Shown here: positions 42,821 through 54,867 of the stretch, piece by piece | Layout of the letters: each line of letters starts with the position of its first letter | Position numbering within the stretch: the first letter of the stretch is position 1 | Origin: Flammulina velutipes | Lineage: Eukaryota > Basidiomycota > Agaricomycetes > Agaricales > Physalacriaceae | Length of the DNA stretch: 64,000 nucleotides | Reading direction: 5' to 3' | NCBI GenBank assembly: GCA_011800155.1 | Contig: CM022376.1 | Coordinates: 868,001 to 932,000, forward strand | Position numbers and translations under genes: made by a program | The notes under the pieces: model-generated | Databases searched by the model: none | The model's input: the letters and a program-made list of their open reading frames with translations, nothing else | What the model was told of the DNA's origin: nothing

Positions 42821-45800
42821 TCAACGTGACACCATTACATTGACCCGTCTCTTTTTACCTGTCCGACCCAGTTCGTCGTTTGCAGAGAAGCGTGCCTCGA
42901 AATCTCCGTGCAGCTTTGTTTTCGTCGCTGCCTGATGCAACGCATACGCCCGCTTCCCCTCTGCAATCCGATCAGCACCACCAATCTCTTTATTCCGCCG
43001 CAACCATTCGTCTCGCTCATACTCCAGTGACGCCAGGACCCGCCGCATCTCCTCCTCCAGTAAAATTACTTCCTCCCTCCAGCGCTCCTTTCGCGCGTAG
43101 GCTTTCGTCCATTCAATCCTAATGGCTACTCTGATGTTAGAAGTGAATGTGGCGCAGCCAGAAAAATCGGACTTACATTCATGTAGATATTCATCTGTGT
43201 CTGGGTCTGGGACACCGTCAGCCGTCCAGATCCAGCTCAGCTTGCGGCGGCTCGCTCCCCGCGCTTCAGCACCATTCTCCTCTTCATCCTCCACCTCTGC
43301 ATCCGCAACCATAGCACGCTTGCCATTTCGACCGATTTTTGCAAGGCGCCGGGCTCGCTGTCCATCATAGTCTGTGACAAAGCGAGTCGACACGTCACTG
43401 TCTGCCAGAGGACGGAAGTGCTGCCATTTGGTCTCGCCATCCAACCAAACCAATGCCTGACGACCAACATGATAGCGACGGACTGAGCTATCGATGCGGT
43501 CACTCAGGCGGTCGAGAGCGCCACGGGATCGTGTAGTCTTCGTTTGACCACGGAGGTTGGCGTTTCGGAACCGAATTAGATGGGATTTTGAGTGCAGATG
43601 GATGCGCAACGTCACCAGTTGAGTCGAGCATTGCGCCTCCCGCAAGCGAGACTCCGTTGAAAACACCGAACGCCGATAGGACTGGCCACGATCCGCTCGA
43701 GGAATTTCGGACGGCAGGAACAACTTCACATCCTCCGCTTCCAACACCTTCAGCGGAGCCTTGGCCTTCCGCGCTGCCTCGTCCCTCTTGAGTGACATTG
43801 CCTGCTCATACTCTGAAGCCAGAACCAACGCCTGAGGCATATATGTCGCCTGTAGCGCGCGGAATTGCCTAAGCTTCTTCCAAAATCCAGTTCGCCGTGA
43901 TTGAAGAAGGCGTGCGTGCCCATCTTCTTTGCGACGAGCCTTCTTCATGTTTTTGATACGTAGCCTACACAAAGTTGGTCATAAGTTCTCACAGCTACAA
44001 TAAACAGATAGAGGGGAACGTACTGGGTGCTTTGAATGTGAAGTCCTAGACGAACAAAAGCCAGAGCCCCGGCCATACCCTTCTCCTCCCGTGCCGAAAC
44101 AGTAGTATCTCTTGATGGGGTGGTCTGCTCACGTCGGAGTTCCTCCTGCTCCTCCCGATCTAGCTCGATATGGACTTTGTCAACCGTGATAGTATCTACA
44201 TCAACTGTAAGCCATCCGCCCCGAAGAACACCGTTACAAGAAAGAAATACATACCTTTCCTCCATGACATCTCATAGGGATTGTCCACAGTCTTGTCCTT
44301 GCGTAGAACGAACTCTTGGGCATGCCACTCCTTGATCCATGTCATCCATTTTTCACGCAATTTGATGTCGAGGGTGGCACTGGTGGCCTTGAAGCTCTCC
44401 GCTTGATCCTTCTGTTCCGCTTTCGCAACCTCATATCGCCATCGTAAAATGACCCCTACAAAGTGTTGTCAGTCATGATCAGTAAGATTGAGACAGCAAG
44501 AGTCTCTTACCCAGCCCAAGGTTCTTCGTCCAGTTGAGATCATCCATGGTGTCCTCCAAGCTCTCGTGTCGCGTGTTCTCATGCATCTCCTTCGTCGCCC
44601 ACGCTTTCGGGCCAAGCTTGCTCCACACACGCTCCACCGCCTCCCCATCTGTCATTCCCGCTCCTTGCTTAAACCTCAACGACTCCGAAGATGCGCACGC
44701 CTCTTCGTGCACACCTCCATGCCAAACTGGAAGTCCAACACAAATCTTTCTCCCCGCAATCTCCTCTCGCAGAATGGCAGGAAGCCGCTTCCTACGCTCC
44801 GTCAAATTTATCTTCCATTGACATCCCACATCGTATGATACTATCAGATGGAGGAGCTCTTCACCCAATATCGACGCCCAAAATATGTAGTCCATGTTAG
44901 CATATCTATGTACCGTTCATCAGTAACTTCAATCGGACAACAAAAGGCAGAATACATACCTTTCCCCCTTCAGAAGGTCCCCCAATCCGAGCGGTCGAAT
45001 CACTTCATGTCGCGTACAGATACATCCACCCACACCCGTCGCACGCAACCCTTTCGACAGGCGCGTATCCTTTTGCATGAGGGCGGCGAAAGCTATACAA
45101 CTGCTGATCTGTGAAGCGCGTTCATAAATCAAATTTTCCTAGGGCGACAGAATTATTTGACTTACATCCTCTTCTTTGACATAATTTTGAAGGTGTGAGA
45201 AGTAGCTTTCGTGCGGGACGATGCAACCCAAACCATCGGACAAGATAGTGTACTCCTTATTCTTGCTTTTTTGACGGAGTCGATTTTCCATGCGAAAGCA
45301 AGCGTCCATGCCCAAAATCAGTGAGTACTTGAACCTGTCGAAAGTTCTGTCAGCCCGTATATGTCGATCAGAAGGCGAGTACGTACTGCAAATTGTCGTC
45401 AACATCCTTCCAGTTCGCGGGAAGGTTGACGTTAACTCGAGGACATGCCAAACAACGAACGGCCGTTGCACCCCAAGGTGCTGAGCGAAGCCCTCCTGGA
45501 AGATATGCCACCCCCGAGCGACGCAAGCGATCCATATACGACACTTGTTGAGACATGAGACCAAACGATTTGTACCGATCTGGAACGATTTCCAGCCCCA
45601 TCGCGTCGGAGAGGCGCTCAAGTGTCGTCACATAATCGCGAACGTTCACATTCGCGACAACATTCAACCGTCGGAAATGGCGAAGAGACTCAAAAGACGC
45701 CAAAGTTCGAGGTTGGGCAGTGGAAGCGGGGTACCAGCCCATGCGGATGTACTGTCGCCATTCATTTGCCTCGTCGGACAGGTCACAACCGCAAATCGAG

Positions 45801-46982
45801 GTCGCTACTGAATGGACGCCGTTGGTGTGCATCACCGTCACCAGTCTGACAGCACCTGGTAACGGGCAGGGATCGCCACCATGTCCTAGCTGCAGGCACA
45901 AACCTAAGTCCCGCAAAGACGTGCGCGAGAAGTGGCCTGCAGCAGTCCAAACCTGGAAGAATATCAGCTTCTGGATCCTTCAACGGACAAAGGCAAACCT
46001 TGATTGCATGCAGAGGGGTATAGCGATGACGTGTCAGACAGCAAGAGCGGCATTCCAGGAATTCCCCGCACGTCGTGCACTTGAAAAGTTCACTGACGGT
46101 GGAAGCAGGGGGGAGGTCCGATTCTGAGCTCAGTGACGGAGAAGGAGGGACAGAGGACGCGGCCTCAGGAGTTGGTGGAGAGGAAGCTGTAGTTTTCGGT
46201 GGGGTTTCCAAGTGAGTTTTGCAAGTCTGGCAGCAAGGACTTGGTGGTAGACTTTCACGGACAAAAATCTCGTCCAGAATTGTGGTAGCCATTGGAATGA
46301 AAAGGGACATTGGATCGTCCTATTGTTCGTCCGGTCAGTTGGCTTCAAGAAGATAATAGCACGACCAACGTACTGAGCTCATGTAGGTCTTTCGCTTGCT
46401 TTCGCGTTTTTCACCTGTCTCGTCAATGACCGCGGCTGGATTGGAGTCCTCCTCCAAGTCGTGCCAGTTCCCCTCTGCATCTGACTCCTCCGAAGCCAGA
46501 CTATCCTCCGAATCCGAATTGGCTCCCCCGATGGGTTCATCCCCCACTACTCCATGACCCAGCCAACCTTCTTCCCCCGCGGGCTCAGATAGACGAAGAC
46601 GCTTTGGTATAGGTACGTCCCGCCCCTCCGCGACTCGTACAGCATGACGCCCAGTTCGAGAAAATTCAATCGTGGTGTCGACAGCTTGGCGAGTATACCC
46701 CGGCAGTGTACTAGGGCCTGCGACAGGAAGCGAGATGTCAGATGTGTTGTTTTTTTGACGTCTGGCGGGACGAATTGCCGGGATGGTATACACTCCAGGC
46801 AAGGTTTGGGAGGGCGGACGCCGAGTCGGGGAAACGGGTGGGTTAGGAAGTCCTTTTGCCAAACGTGCTGATCGTGGGCTGAGGATGGAAGTCGTTCCAA
46901 AGTTTCGGAGTTCGTATTCGCGACGCGCGTTATAATCCTCAGCACCGCGAGCTCTCATGTCCCATGACGATTCGGGAGCCAT
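42821..46982 (-). CDS. KDZ-superfamily transposase with CxC-type cysteine cluster
   Basis: A DDE-type transposase gene of about ten exons, starting MAPESSWDMRARG at 46982 and ending VNVMVSR. N-terminal: disordered region and a Cys cluster (CCQTCKTH, CTTCGEFLECRSCC, TRHRYTPLH), then the conserved LRDLGLCLQLGHGG..CPLPG and VTVMHTNGVHSVATSICGC. Core: LILGMDACFRMENR (first Asp), ISSCIAFAALM, GVGGCICTRHEVIRP, LLKGERYANMDYIFW, LIVSYDVGCQWKIN (second Asp), VGLPVWHGGVHEEAC, MTDGEAVERVWSKLGP (catalytic Glu). A long basic coiled-coil C-terminus (43972-42821) completes it. No frameshift or stop was found when exons are joined by plausible introns, so it may still be active. Confidence 0.85.
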
Positions 46983-47447
46983 GGGTGGGCAGCGTTGCCT
47001 CTGTACAGAATCATGGTGAGGTGAGGTTGGCGATGAACGTAGGAGAAGCGTGACAAACTGTAACTGGTCACAGAATCTTGATCTTCGTCTCGTCCTCTCA
47101 CCAGCTCGAACTTTATGCGTCCAATCTGACTCTCTCGACGTTGCTGTTCACGGATCTCGCGACTCTGACTGGCAAGTTCAGAAAGTGGCTGTCCGAACCT
47201 AAAACTGGCTTATCCGTAAGCAATTTGCCTGATGTGTGCGCCTTGTCCTAATTGACCAATCATAGCTTTCAACAGGATGGTGCGCCTCGTCGGGTACCCT
47301 GCAGTACCTGGTTGTTATTTGCCTGATTCTTGTGTCGCCTGGTGTCGCCACGTAGCCATGCGGCGCGGCGTTTGTCTGTTGGTCTGATCATGGTTTTGAA
47401 TAAATAGGTCGTCATATTGTTCCCATCCTCACCCCCTGCAGCGAGCG
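46983..47447. other. Intergenic region upstream of the KDZ transposase
   Basis: Divergent promoter region for the transposase (minus) and the small gene at 47448 (plus). Nothing else recognised; an AT-rich aataaatagg occurs at 47399. Confidence 0.4.
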
Positions 47448-47955
47448 ATGCCCAATCTCTCGACGTCTCTGAAGGACTCCACTCCTACCAAGGCTCCGTC
47501 CTACACGAAGAAGTCTAGGCCTAAGGTTCCGAGAGACAATGCCTTTCGCATCAGTACAGGTGGGCTTTTGTTCCATTCAGTGTATATCCTTGCCTATATT
47601 TATCATGCCTTGCAGCGACGTGTCTGTTCTTGACTCCCGTCCAATTCCGTGACCTGAGAGCCAACCGCACGGAATATCTGAAGCACAGGGGCAATCCTGA
47701 GGACCGTCTTCAATACCTACTCCGCATCTGGCACGAATTCTTGGACCTTTATCCGGAGCACAACATGCCGCCGTTTCCAGAAGATGAGGATATGGTCCAA
47801 CGTTTCCACCTGTCTCGCGCCAGGGTACGTTCAATTTCTCGGACCTGTTTTCTCTTACTCATGTGCTCTCCTTGTAGGCTTTGGGTCGTAAACTGGATGG
47901 CATGCTTTACTTTGCGGCTGGCGTTCAGCATCCTTATCAGCTTCGCGCTGCGTAG
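47448..47955 (+). CDS. Small hypothetical protein in the KDZ island
   Basis: Three exons give a basic N-terminus MPNLSTSLKDSTPTKAPSYT, then TATCLFLTPVQFRDLRANRTEY, LKHRGNPEDRLQYLLRIWHEF and DLYPEHNMPPFPEDEDMVQRF, and after a last intron LGRKLDGMLYFAAGVQHPY and a stop at 47953-47955. Splice sites (GTGGGC..TGCAG, GTACGT..TGTAG) keep the frame. No family recognised; it is probably transposon-associated by position. The frame after the stop (to 48262) is not supported. Confidence 0.45.
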
Positions 47956-48318
47956 ACACGCGTCTGAGCGTCCGTATTTTTTTTGGCGCCGGAAATATGT
48001 TATCCATGTGTTTCCCGTTCCATTCGCTCGATCTCCTATTTCTTGGGCTGCTATCGCCACGGCTCGGAAGCGGTTCCACGCCACCAAAATGAGCACGTTG
48101 TACCGTGATTTGCGTAGGGGTCTGACACTCTTACCAAAAACCGTCATGAGTGATCATGCCCCCAAGAGCCCAGCTTCCACCGTTGCCCGTCCGCCTCACT
48201 CACTCAGACATTCCGGTGAGTATGTTACGGCCCCACGCTATTGCAATGACCAATTATTTTAGCCTTACCCAGCGACGCTGAGCTGCTTTTAGCCTGACAG
48301 TACTTCCAACGAGATGCT

Positions 48319-48507
48319 TTGCGCCTCCCCGCGTCGTTGATGCAACTCGTCGTCTCGCAGCCAAGCTGGCACCGCAATTGCCACCGGCAGCCGTGTTCCA
48401 TGTCTTACGATTTCATGTGTCGGAAGAAGGGAAAACTTATGATTACCGATGGCGAGTCTGTGGATAGTATGTGGGGAAAGTTGGGCAAAGTAATGAGCAA
48501 GCTGTAG
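48319..48507 (+). pseudogene. KDZ transposase relic (catalytic-Glu region)
   Basis: The frame reads VVSQPSWHRNCHRQPCSMSY and ITDGESVDSMWGKLGKVMSK before a stop. This matches CVGLPVWH..HEEAC and TDGEAVERVWSKLGP of the full KDZ copy but on the opposite strand and diverged, so it belongs to a second element. The two catalytic Asp regions are not found nearby. Confidence 0.65.
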
Positions 48508-48544
48508 AGTTGGTTGGTGGCTAGTACTCCAAGTGTCGTCTGCG

Positions 48545-49271
48545 TTATTCTGGACGCATCCTTGCGTTAATCCATGCTTCCCTCCGCTCCGTTTCTTTCC
48601 TTGCTTCGTCCTCCAGTACTCGCTCTTGCGACCGCCATTCTGCCTCATCAAAAAGGTACTCGTGTTTCGACTCTGGATTCACCGCAGTCTTCGACGCTTT
48701 CACATACGCATACTCCACGGGGCGGGCATATCGCAATAGAGCAGACTTAAGTGATACCCAAGACTGTGGTGTAAGATCTAGGGCCCGCTGCAGCTCGATT
48801 GTGAATTGCCCGGAGCTCCGCAGACAGCAGGCGACATTGACGAGGTCGGCATGCTCGTATATGCCGAGATCGTGGAAACGGGCTGTGAGCGACTCCAGGG
48901 AATTATCGCGCATCCATTCCTTGACGCTTGCATGAACGAAACAAGTGTCTGGCGAGATCATTAGACCGCACGTCAACTTGGAACGATAATAGATGCCCTC
49001 CTCCGCTTCCGGGCAACTCTCCAGATCTGAAAGTGGTAAGCTTTGTACGCCTTTCCCCAATTTTTCAAATCTGCCTACCTGTATATAAACTAGCCTGCTC
49101 GAGATAGTATCGCTCTGGTATGGGGCGGAGCGTACGAAGGGTTCTGATGATATGCCTAGCCGCCAGTAAGTATACATGCATTCTCACTGACTGCTAGATT
49201 TAAATTGATACGTACTCACAACTGAGCTCCGTGTAGACAGAGCGCAGGCGAATCTTCTCGGCGACGGACAT
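48545..49271 (-). CDS. Hypothetical helical protein in the KDZ island
   Basis: The start at 49271 (MSVAEKIRLRSVYTEL) opens a short exon. A second exon probably reads HVYLLAARHIIRTLRTLRPI then PERYYLEQASLYT, and after an intron (49018-49067) joins DLESCPEAEEGIYYRSKLTC. The rest contains SPDTCFVHASVKEWMRDN, LDLTPQSWVSLKSALLRYA and a charged end ARKETERREAWINARMRPE. It appears soluble and helical. No domain recognised. It converges on the KDZ relic. Confidence 0.5.
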
Positions 49272-49668
49272 GGTATGTATCGGTGGAAGAGGCTGACATT
49301 GTGCATATGAATGTATGGTAAAGGCGTCCATTTCCAACGTCAGGGCGCCAATCCATGAGTGCATTACTTGGGCTAATCACCTATTCTTTCGCTGGGTCAT
49401 GATATATATTCAAGTTCATTCGAGGCATTGACGGAGACAAAGAGAAGCCAAAGCATAATTTATACCTAACTCCGTGGTTTTAACCACAGTGGGTACACCA
49501 GGGCACCGCCAATCGCCAATTTTCATAAATATCCAATAAATGTCCAATAAAGGTCCAAGATAAGGAAACGTTGATGTACATCCTGTACGTGTTTAACAGT
49601 GAACGTCCATCCATATCTAACTCTCTGATTATTTTCCGCGGGACACTCTGCGCGATCTGACCGCTGAC
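49272..49668. other. Divergent intergenic region with TCCAATAAA tandem repeat
   Basis: It lies between two divergent genes of the island. An 11-bp unit (TCCAATAAATG/TCCAATAAAGG) is repeated at 49530-49556. No coding sequence seen. Confidence 0.45.
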
Positions 49669-50405
49669 ATGGGCAGAAAGCGTATCTATTCAACAGAAGC
49701 AGAGAAGACTGAGGCGCTGCGCCGTAATCGTATGAATTGGTACGATAGGTAGGTGTTTCTATCATTATAGGTGGTGGACTTCATATTGATATTACTGACA
49801 GGAATCGCAAGAAGATACTCAAAGCATACAAGATCAAGAAGGCTGAGCAGGGCTCAGCTGGCTTGAAACCGAGGATACAGAAGCCTGCTACACCGAATGT
49901 GGCGCCATCACGGACACTGGAAATTCAAGTCACGAAAGGGAAACAGTGCGTCGAACCCGACGCAGTTGAGGGGTATAACATTTTTTAAATTATTGGATAG
50001 CTACTGACAATATTCACAAGTGTCAGCAGTGATTGTGAGCAACCGACGCCACAGATGATCCTGGGCCACGTTCACAAGCAAAATCAACTCTTGCGCATCT
50101 TCATGGATGCTGAACCGGAGATATTCTGCATGCATGTTGCGGAGGAGGCTTTACGCGCTCAGAAATCACACCAAATCGGGGTGGTTAAATCATATTTGGA
50201 AGCTGTGGCGACTTTCATTGATGCTGCCCGTCCTCATACTATGAGGCTCTGGAACAACTTCGGAATGTCGGCCGATTGGAGGGAGGCGAAGAATGTTCAG
50301 AATGATATGTGCCTCATCGTGCAATATTTGGATGAAGTGCACCATGGCATTGAAACAGGGGATTTGAGAAGTGCATTGAGTCTGAATCTACTCTCTTTCC
50401 AGTAG
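49669..50405 (+). CDS. Basic-region hypothetical protein of transposon-associated type
   Basis: It starts MGRKRIYSTEAEKTEALRRN and continues after an intron as NRKKILKAYKIKKAEQG. This Arg/Tyr-type basic pattern recurs in multicopy proteins of Agaricomycete genomes and resembles a DNA-contacting basic region. A later exon (to 50405) encodes a helical part: GHVHKQNQLLRIFMDAEPEIF, AAVATFIDAARPH-like segment, LIVQYLDEVHHGIETGDLR. No enzyme motif. The name of the family is not known to me. Confidence 0.5.
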
Positions 50406-50570
50406 GCATACATGTATCTGGTCGTTATCGATTGCCCGTAAATACTTGTCCTTGGCTACGTTAAACGACGAAAAACTTTCGTGAAGTGAAGTCGGCGCTC
50501 CGATGGAAGAAATATTGGCTTCGATGCTGTGCACTGCGTCAATGATGGGACGCCACGAAACTTAGGAGAC

Positions 50571-51321
50571 TCACATGGATGGATAGATACCGGGCTGATA
50601 TCCGCGATAGACGCAATAATATCGCCTGTAGATCTCACTTGGACACAGTGGCGTCAGCGCAGGCGGAACGAGGCTCCGCAAATTGAGAGGAGCTGGGGGA
50701 ATGTTGGGTGTCGGTCGTTGCCCTGCTTCGTTACTGACCCAACCGTGATCCCGGGCATACTCCCAGGCTGCCTCCGCCTCTGGCAATGTACGATAACCTT
50801 TGGCACAATTCCCACTGACACCTTTGATCGCACGTTTGGCAGCGCGCCAACTTGAGAAAACACCAGGTGGCCTTCCAATGAACACGACATGGTATGGCAG
50901 TCGCGGCGGGCGGGGCTTGGTTCTTTTCTTTTCCGCCACAACATCTCTACCTCCTATCTGAGCAGTACCGGCGGTCGCCCTGCGAATCTAACTGTCACTA
51001 ACGGATGGAAACAATCAGAAGGATAGCACGCGTACCAGTGTGCGGTTCCAGTGGCGTTGGCCAACGATCCCACCCGATAGAACGTTGCATCCGCGGCAGC
51101 TCTCTCTATATTGGCAATGCGATTAGCATCTCCCCAACGATCGATACATCAAGACGCGTACCATCGGCCTCGTTCTCTGCGATGGTCAGAGCAATGATCA
51201 AGCGAGTGATGTCGCCATCCTGGTCAGAGAGGTCAAAGCTATCTTCTGCGCAGGTGGCATATTCTCCAGACGAGTCAGACGACGATACCCAGATAACGAC
51301 GCCGGGGTCGGAATCACTCAT
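50571..51321 (-). CDS. Viroplasmin/RNase H1 N-domain-like protein (first of two)
   Basis: Three exons starting MSDSDPGVVIWVSSSDSS at 51321. After an acidic N-terminus and an exon reading AADATFYRVGSLANATGTAH, the last exon has a basic patch (AEKKRTKPRPPRLP) and the domain YHVVFIGRPPGVFSSWRAAK, AIKGVSGNCAKGYRTLPEAE, AAWEYARDHGW. This matches the small domain shared by RNase H1 N-termini and caulimovirus viroplasmin (Caulimo_VI), which binds RNA-DNA hybrids. No RNase H catalytic domain follows; the protein ends in a Pro-rich tail. A substrate or role is not known. Confidence 0.65.
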
Positions 51322-51457
51322 GGAAGGAGGTAACAGAGGATCACTTGTATTTGCAACTATTTAAATGTACCGAGCTGCCAACGGGACCAAAGCTTCAGAG
51401 AGTTTCGGGACGGCTGAACAATGATAAGTTCCTGGGCACAAGGCAAGAACAAATTAC

Positions 51458-52031
51458 TTACGCAGCGACATTCACCCATCCAGCGTTGCGAGCAGCATTG
51501 AAGTGGTCGACGGCTTCGCGCAAGCTATCTTCCTTCTTGCTGTGGGCGGAAGGGACCTTGCGAGTAGCCTGATCAGCGAAGAACCTAACGTAAATAGTGA
51601 GACGGAGCCAAATGTGCAAAAAAGTTAGACATACGAATACTTGAAGACACCGACAAAGATTCCCCGACAGACAACATACCACTCCCTAGCCTGCTCTTCG
51701 GCGGCAATGTAGACCATGTCGCTGACGGGAGTGGCATAATATTTGACGCCATGGACGACGGCAGGGACATGAGCGACCGAGGAGGGTTCAGCTAAACCAT
51801 AGAAAGTCAGAAACAAGAACACAACATATTATGTCTCGACGTACTGAGGAGACTGAAATCGCTGAGGCTGGAGACGTCAGTACCGTCTTCGGCGGTCTCG
51901 ATATCGGGATCGTAGTGGTGCATGTAGTCGGCGCCGGGAACGTTTGCGGAGGCTGCAGCTGTGTCCGACGACAACGAGCACTGATCAAACTCTTGCTCGC
52001 TGGCGTCGAAAGGCTGCTGAGATTGCGACAT
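51458..52031 (-). CDS. Viroplasmin-like protein (second of two, divergent)
   Basis: It starts MSQSQQPFDASEQEFDQ at 52031, with an acidic N-terminal region (DPDIETAEDGTDVSSLSDF). Later exons read VAHVPAVVHGVKYYATPVSD, AAEEQAREWYVVCRGIFVGV, FKYS-FFADQATRKVPSAHSK, EDSLREAVDHFNAARNAGWV. The YVVxRGxxxGVF start, the EAVDHFNAA segment and the terminal GWV parallel the viroplasmin-like domain of the neighbouring gene, but the conserved Pro and Trp are lost. It faces the same way as that gene, so a tandem duplication is likely. Confidence 0.6.
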
Positions 52032-52214
52032 CAGAGGAATAAAGATGGGAATGAAAAGAGAGGAACACAAACGTTGCGCTACTTGAGGGAAATTGGAGAG
52101 GTCCGGTTGAATGCGGCGAAAGATCCGATGCATCGCCATGTGTTGGTCCATTGGAAATGGTGATTGGAGAGAATGTTTGTGGCGCGGCAAGGAACCCGCC
52201 TATCCTCTTGCTAG
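52032..52214. promoter_or_regulatory. Short divergent promoter interval
   Basis: 183 bp between the start of the second viroplasmin-like gene (minus) and the large gene at 52215 (plus). Confidence 0.4.
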
Positions 52215-54867
52215 ATGCCCCGAAAATACACCAAGAAGGAGAAATCACAACGCGAGACCAATAAGGGATGGGCAGAGGGTGCTCGCGAAGACTTCCTCAG
52301 TCAGTATGTTGACGAGTTCGCCAACGCTATGGGCAAAGGGACATCCGCCGAGGACGAGGTTCTTCGCAAAGTGGTCCGCCCTTACTTTTTTTACTTCGAC
52401 ATGGACGACAACGTTGAACCGACACTGCCGCTGAAACCGTTCGACGAGGCATGGATACCTCCACCCGACGACTGCTCGCTCGAGGAATTGCGCGCCAAAA
52501 GAGACCTGCGAGAAAAGAAGAAAAAGGTTAGCACTGTTCGAGAGCGATGGTAGACAAATGGGCTGACCAATATCATAGGCTATTCGAGCATGGCTGCAGT
52601 ATCGTGCACAGAAAATAACAACCATACGTTCCACGGTGCGCCGTCGACTTCTTAGCGACGCGTACCTCGCCCTCCTGAATAGAGTCGGAAAGCTGGGAAT
52701 ACGTCCTCCAAAGGCCCGTTCGGCATTTCAGGAGTGGCAAACATCGAACAAGGACGAAGCCACTCGCATCGTGACAGAGCTGTGGGAGGTTGAGGTCGCT
52801 GCCGGGCGACAGATGATCCCAACCAGAGGGGGAATCTGCCCGAAATTCCGCCAATCAACAGTGCAAAATCACTTTCGAACGCTGAGTGCGGACGCGCAGA
52901 AGGATTGGGCGGAAAAGGCTAAAGCGACATCTGAAAAGAAGAAGGCCGAGTGGGACGAGACCTATCACGGTCCACCCTCGACAGCGCCTGAGGATCGTGC
53001 AAAGTGAGTGGCTTGTCTTCTCTGACGAGGCGCTGATACTGACCATTTCACATAGTTGCGTCAAGAATTTACCGGCGTTTTTGCAACCTGTCGCCGAAGG
53101 GATCATGGCTTTGACTGGGCTCATGACGATTGTTCACGTCGTCGGGCCAATGGGCGTCCTGGGTGGAGAGATCGGAGTCGTTAGGTTCGTCAAACGAAAC
53201 AAATATGAGTAACGCACTGACCTAGTATCGCTAGTGTTTGCTCCGGAAAGAATTTGGATGTCGTTCCAGTGTCGGTAGCCAAGTGGGAGCCGAAGGTCTA
53301 TGAGGACTGGAGGACTCATCTGGTCCAGTATGCTCAGACAGCCTATACGCAAGCCGACAAGGACGCGACGAAGCTGACATCGAGCGCGCAGCTTCCTGCC
53401 GACTTCAAAGGCGTGGTTTTCGATGACGATCCTCTGGAAAAGGTCGTTGCGTCTATGAATGCGGAAATTGCGGCGAAGGGTTCGGGGGATATGGGGGGAA
53501 CAGACGACGAGGATGACGAGGATGACGACGAGAGCGACGTGCCTAAGTCACGAAAGCGACCAATGGCCTCGCTGGCCAAAGATTCGTCGAGAAAGCGGTC
53601 GAAGAAGTCTGGTGACAGCGATAACGAGGCGGAGGGTCGGGAGAAGAAGGACTCGACGGGTAACCTCGTAATGGTGGATGGGAAATGGAAGTCAAAATAC
53701 GAGATCGAGAGGGAGGGGAACATCCGACGGAATCAGGCCATTTTGGACTCCCTGAACCTGAAGACGGCGGCGGCGGATATGTTGACTGTCGGTGCAAAGA
53801 AGGTCCAGGTTGCGCAGCGCGCGAAGAAGATAGATAAAGCACCTGACCCAGCCCAACACAGGCAATCCAGTCGATTGAACCAGGGAGCAGAAGGATCTGG
53901 AGCTAGTGAGAAGGACGATCAGCCCATGGATGTGGATCACCCCGAAGAAAACAACGCACCTATGGAGGTTGATACAGAGTCTCCAGCGACGGTGGAGGCA
54001 AGTCGCCCAGTCCTGCCCCTTTCCAATCCCGACACTCCTACTATCCCACTTCACGCATCCTCCCTTCCTTTCGTCGCGTCCGCATTGGCTCCGAATACTG
54101 ACGGAGCGGTCATTCCTCCTGCCCCCCTTATCCCTCTCGTCAAGCCCACTCCAACTCTGGCCACTGGCGCCGTCGCTCCTGTCGCTCCCGATATCCCTTT
54201 CGCAACGAGTCCTCTAGCGGACACTGATGCTGCCCCTACACCAATTCAATCAGGTCCATCAGTGAATTTCGACGACACGAACTCACTGTTGGTTGAACCG
54301 GGAACACAGGTCGACAGCGAGGCGCGGGAGCTGCTGTTGGAGGCACCGGACTGGTTTACCCTGCCTTTCCATGTTTTTGCGAGACCGATTTGGGGTGATT
54401 CATGGAAGACGCTGCTGGAGTCGTTTGTGAGGTTGGAGGGCTCCGTCGAGTTTGCTATTGCCGAAGGCAGTCTGCCAAAACCAGGGTGCCCTGCTATTCT
54501 GTCCGAATGGATTGGAGATGGTCGATTGAAGCCCAAGAAAAACGGAGCCGCCGTGAGGAGGATGATAACGCTGAAGGCGAAAGACGTTCCTGCCTTCAAG
54601 GCGACATTCTGTGCGTGGTGGGATGGCATGCAGCCATCCTGGAGGAAGGCGGATAATGCGGGACAATGGTTGAGGAAAGGCCATAGGCGAGACTTCGGGG
54701 AGCTGGATGCGTGGGGCCAAAATGGCTGGCTATCGGTAGTGGCATGCCTTTACTGGTGGAGGGAGGGAGAAACGCAGGAGAACGAGATCAAAGTGTGGGT
54801 TGAGTACGTAAACGATGCCTCATGGATGATGGAAGGGTTGGTAAGTCGTGGACACAAAGATAGTTAA
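52215..54867 (+). CDS. Large multicopy-type hypothetical protein of the KDZ island
   Basis: The start MPRKYTKKEKSQRETNKGWA opens exon 1; later exons carry LREKKKKAIRAWLQYRAQK, ARSAFQEWQTSNKDEATRI, an HMG-like LSADAQKDWAEKAKATSEKK, GLMTIVHVVGPMGVLGGEI and WEPKVYEDWRTHLVQYAQ. The last exon (53254-54867) has acidic and basic disordered runs, a Pro/Ala-rich stretch (54000-54280), and a folded end with WFTLPFHVFARP, SWKTLLESFVRLEGSVEF, PAILSEWIGDGRLKP and WLSVVACLYWW. The composition of an HMG-like region and a Trp-rich C-terminus is seen in large uncharacterised protein families of mushrooms that often neighbour KDZ elements. Function unknown; four introns inferred. Confidence 0.6.
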
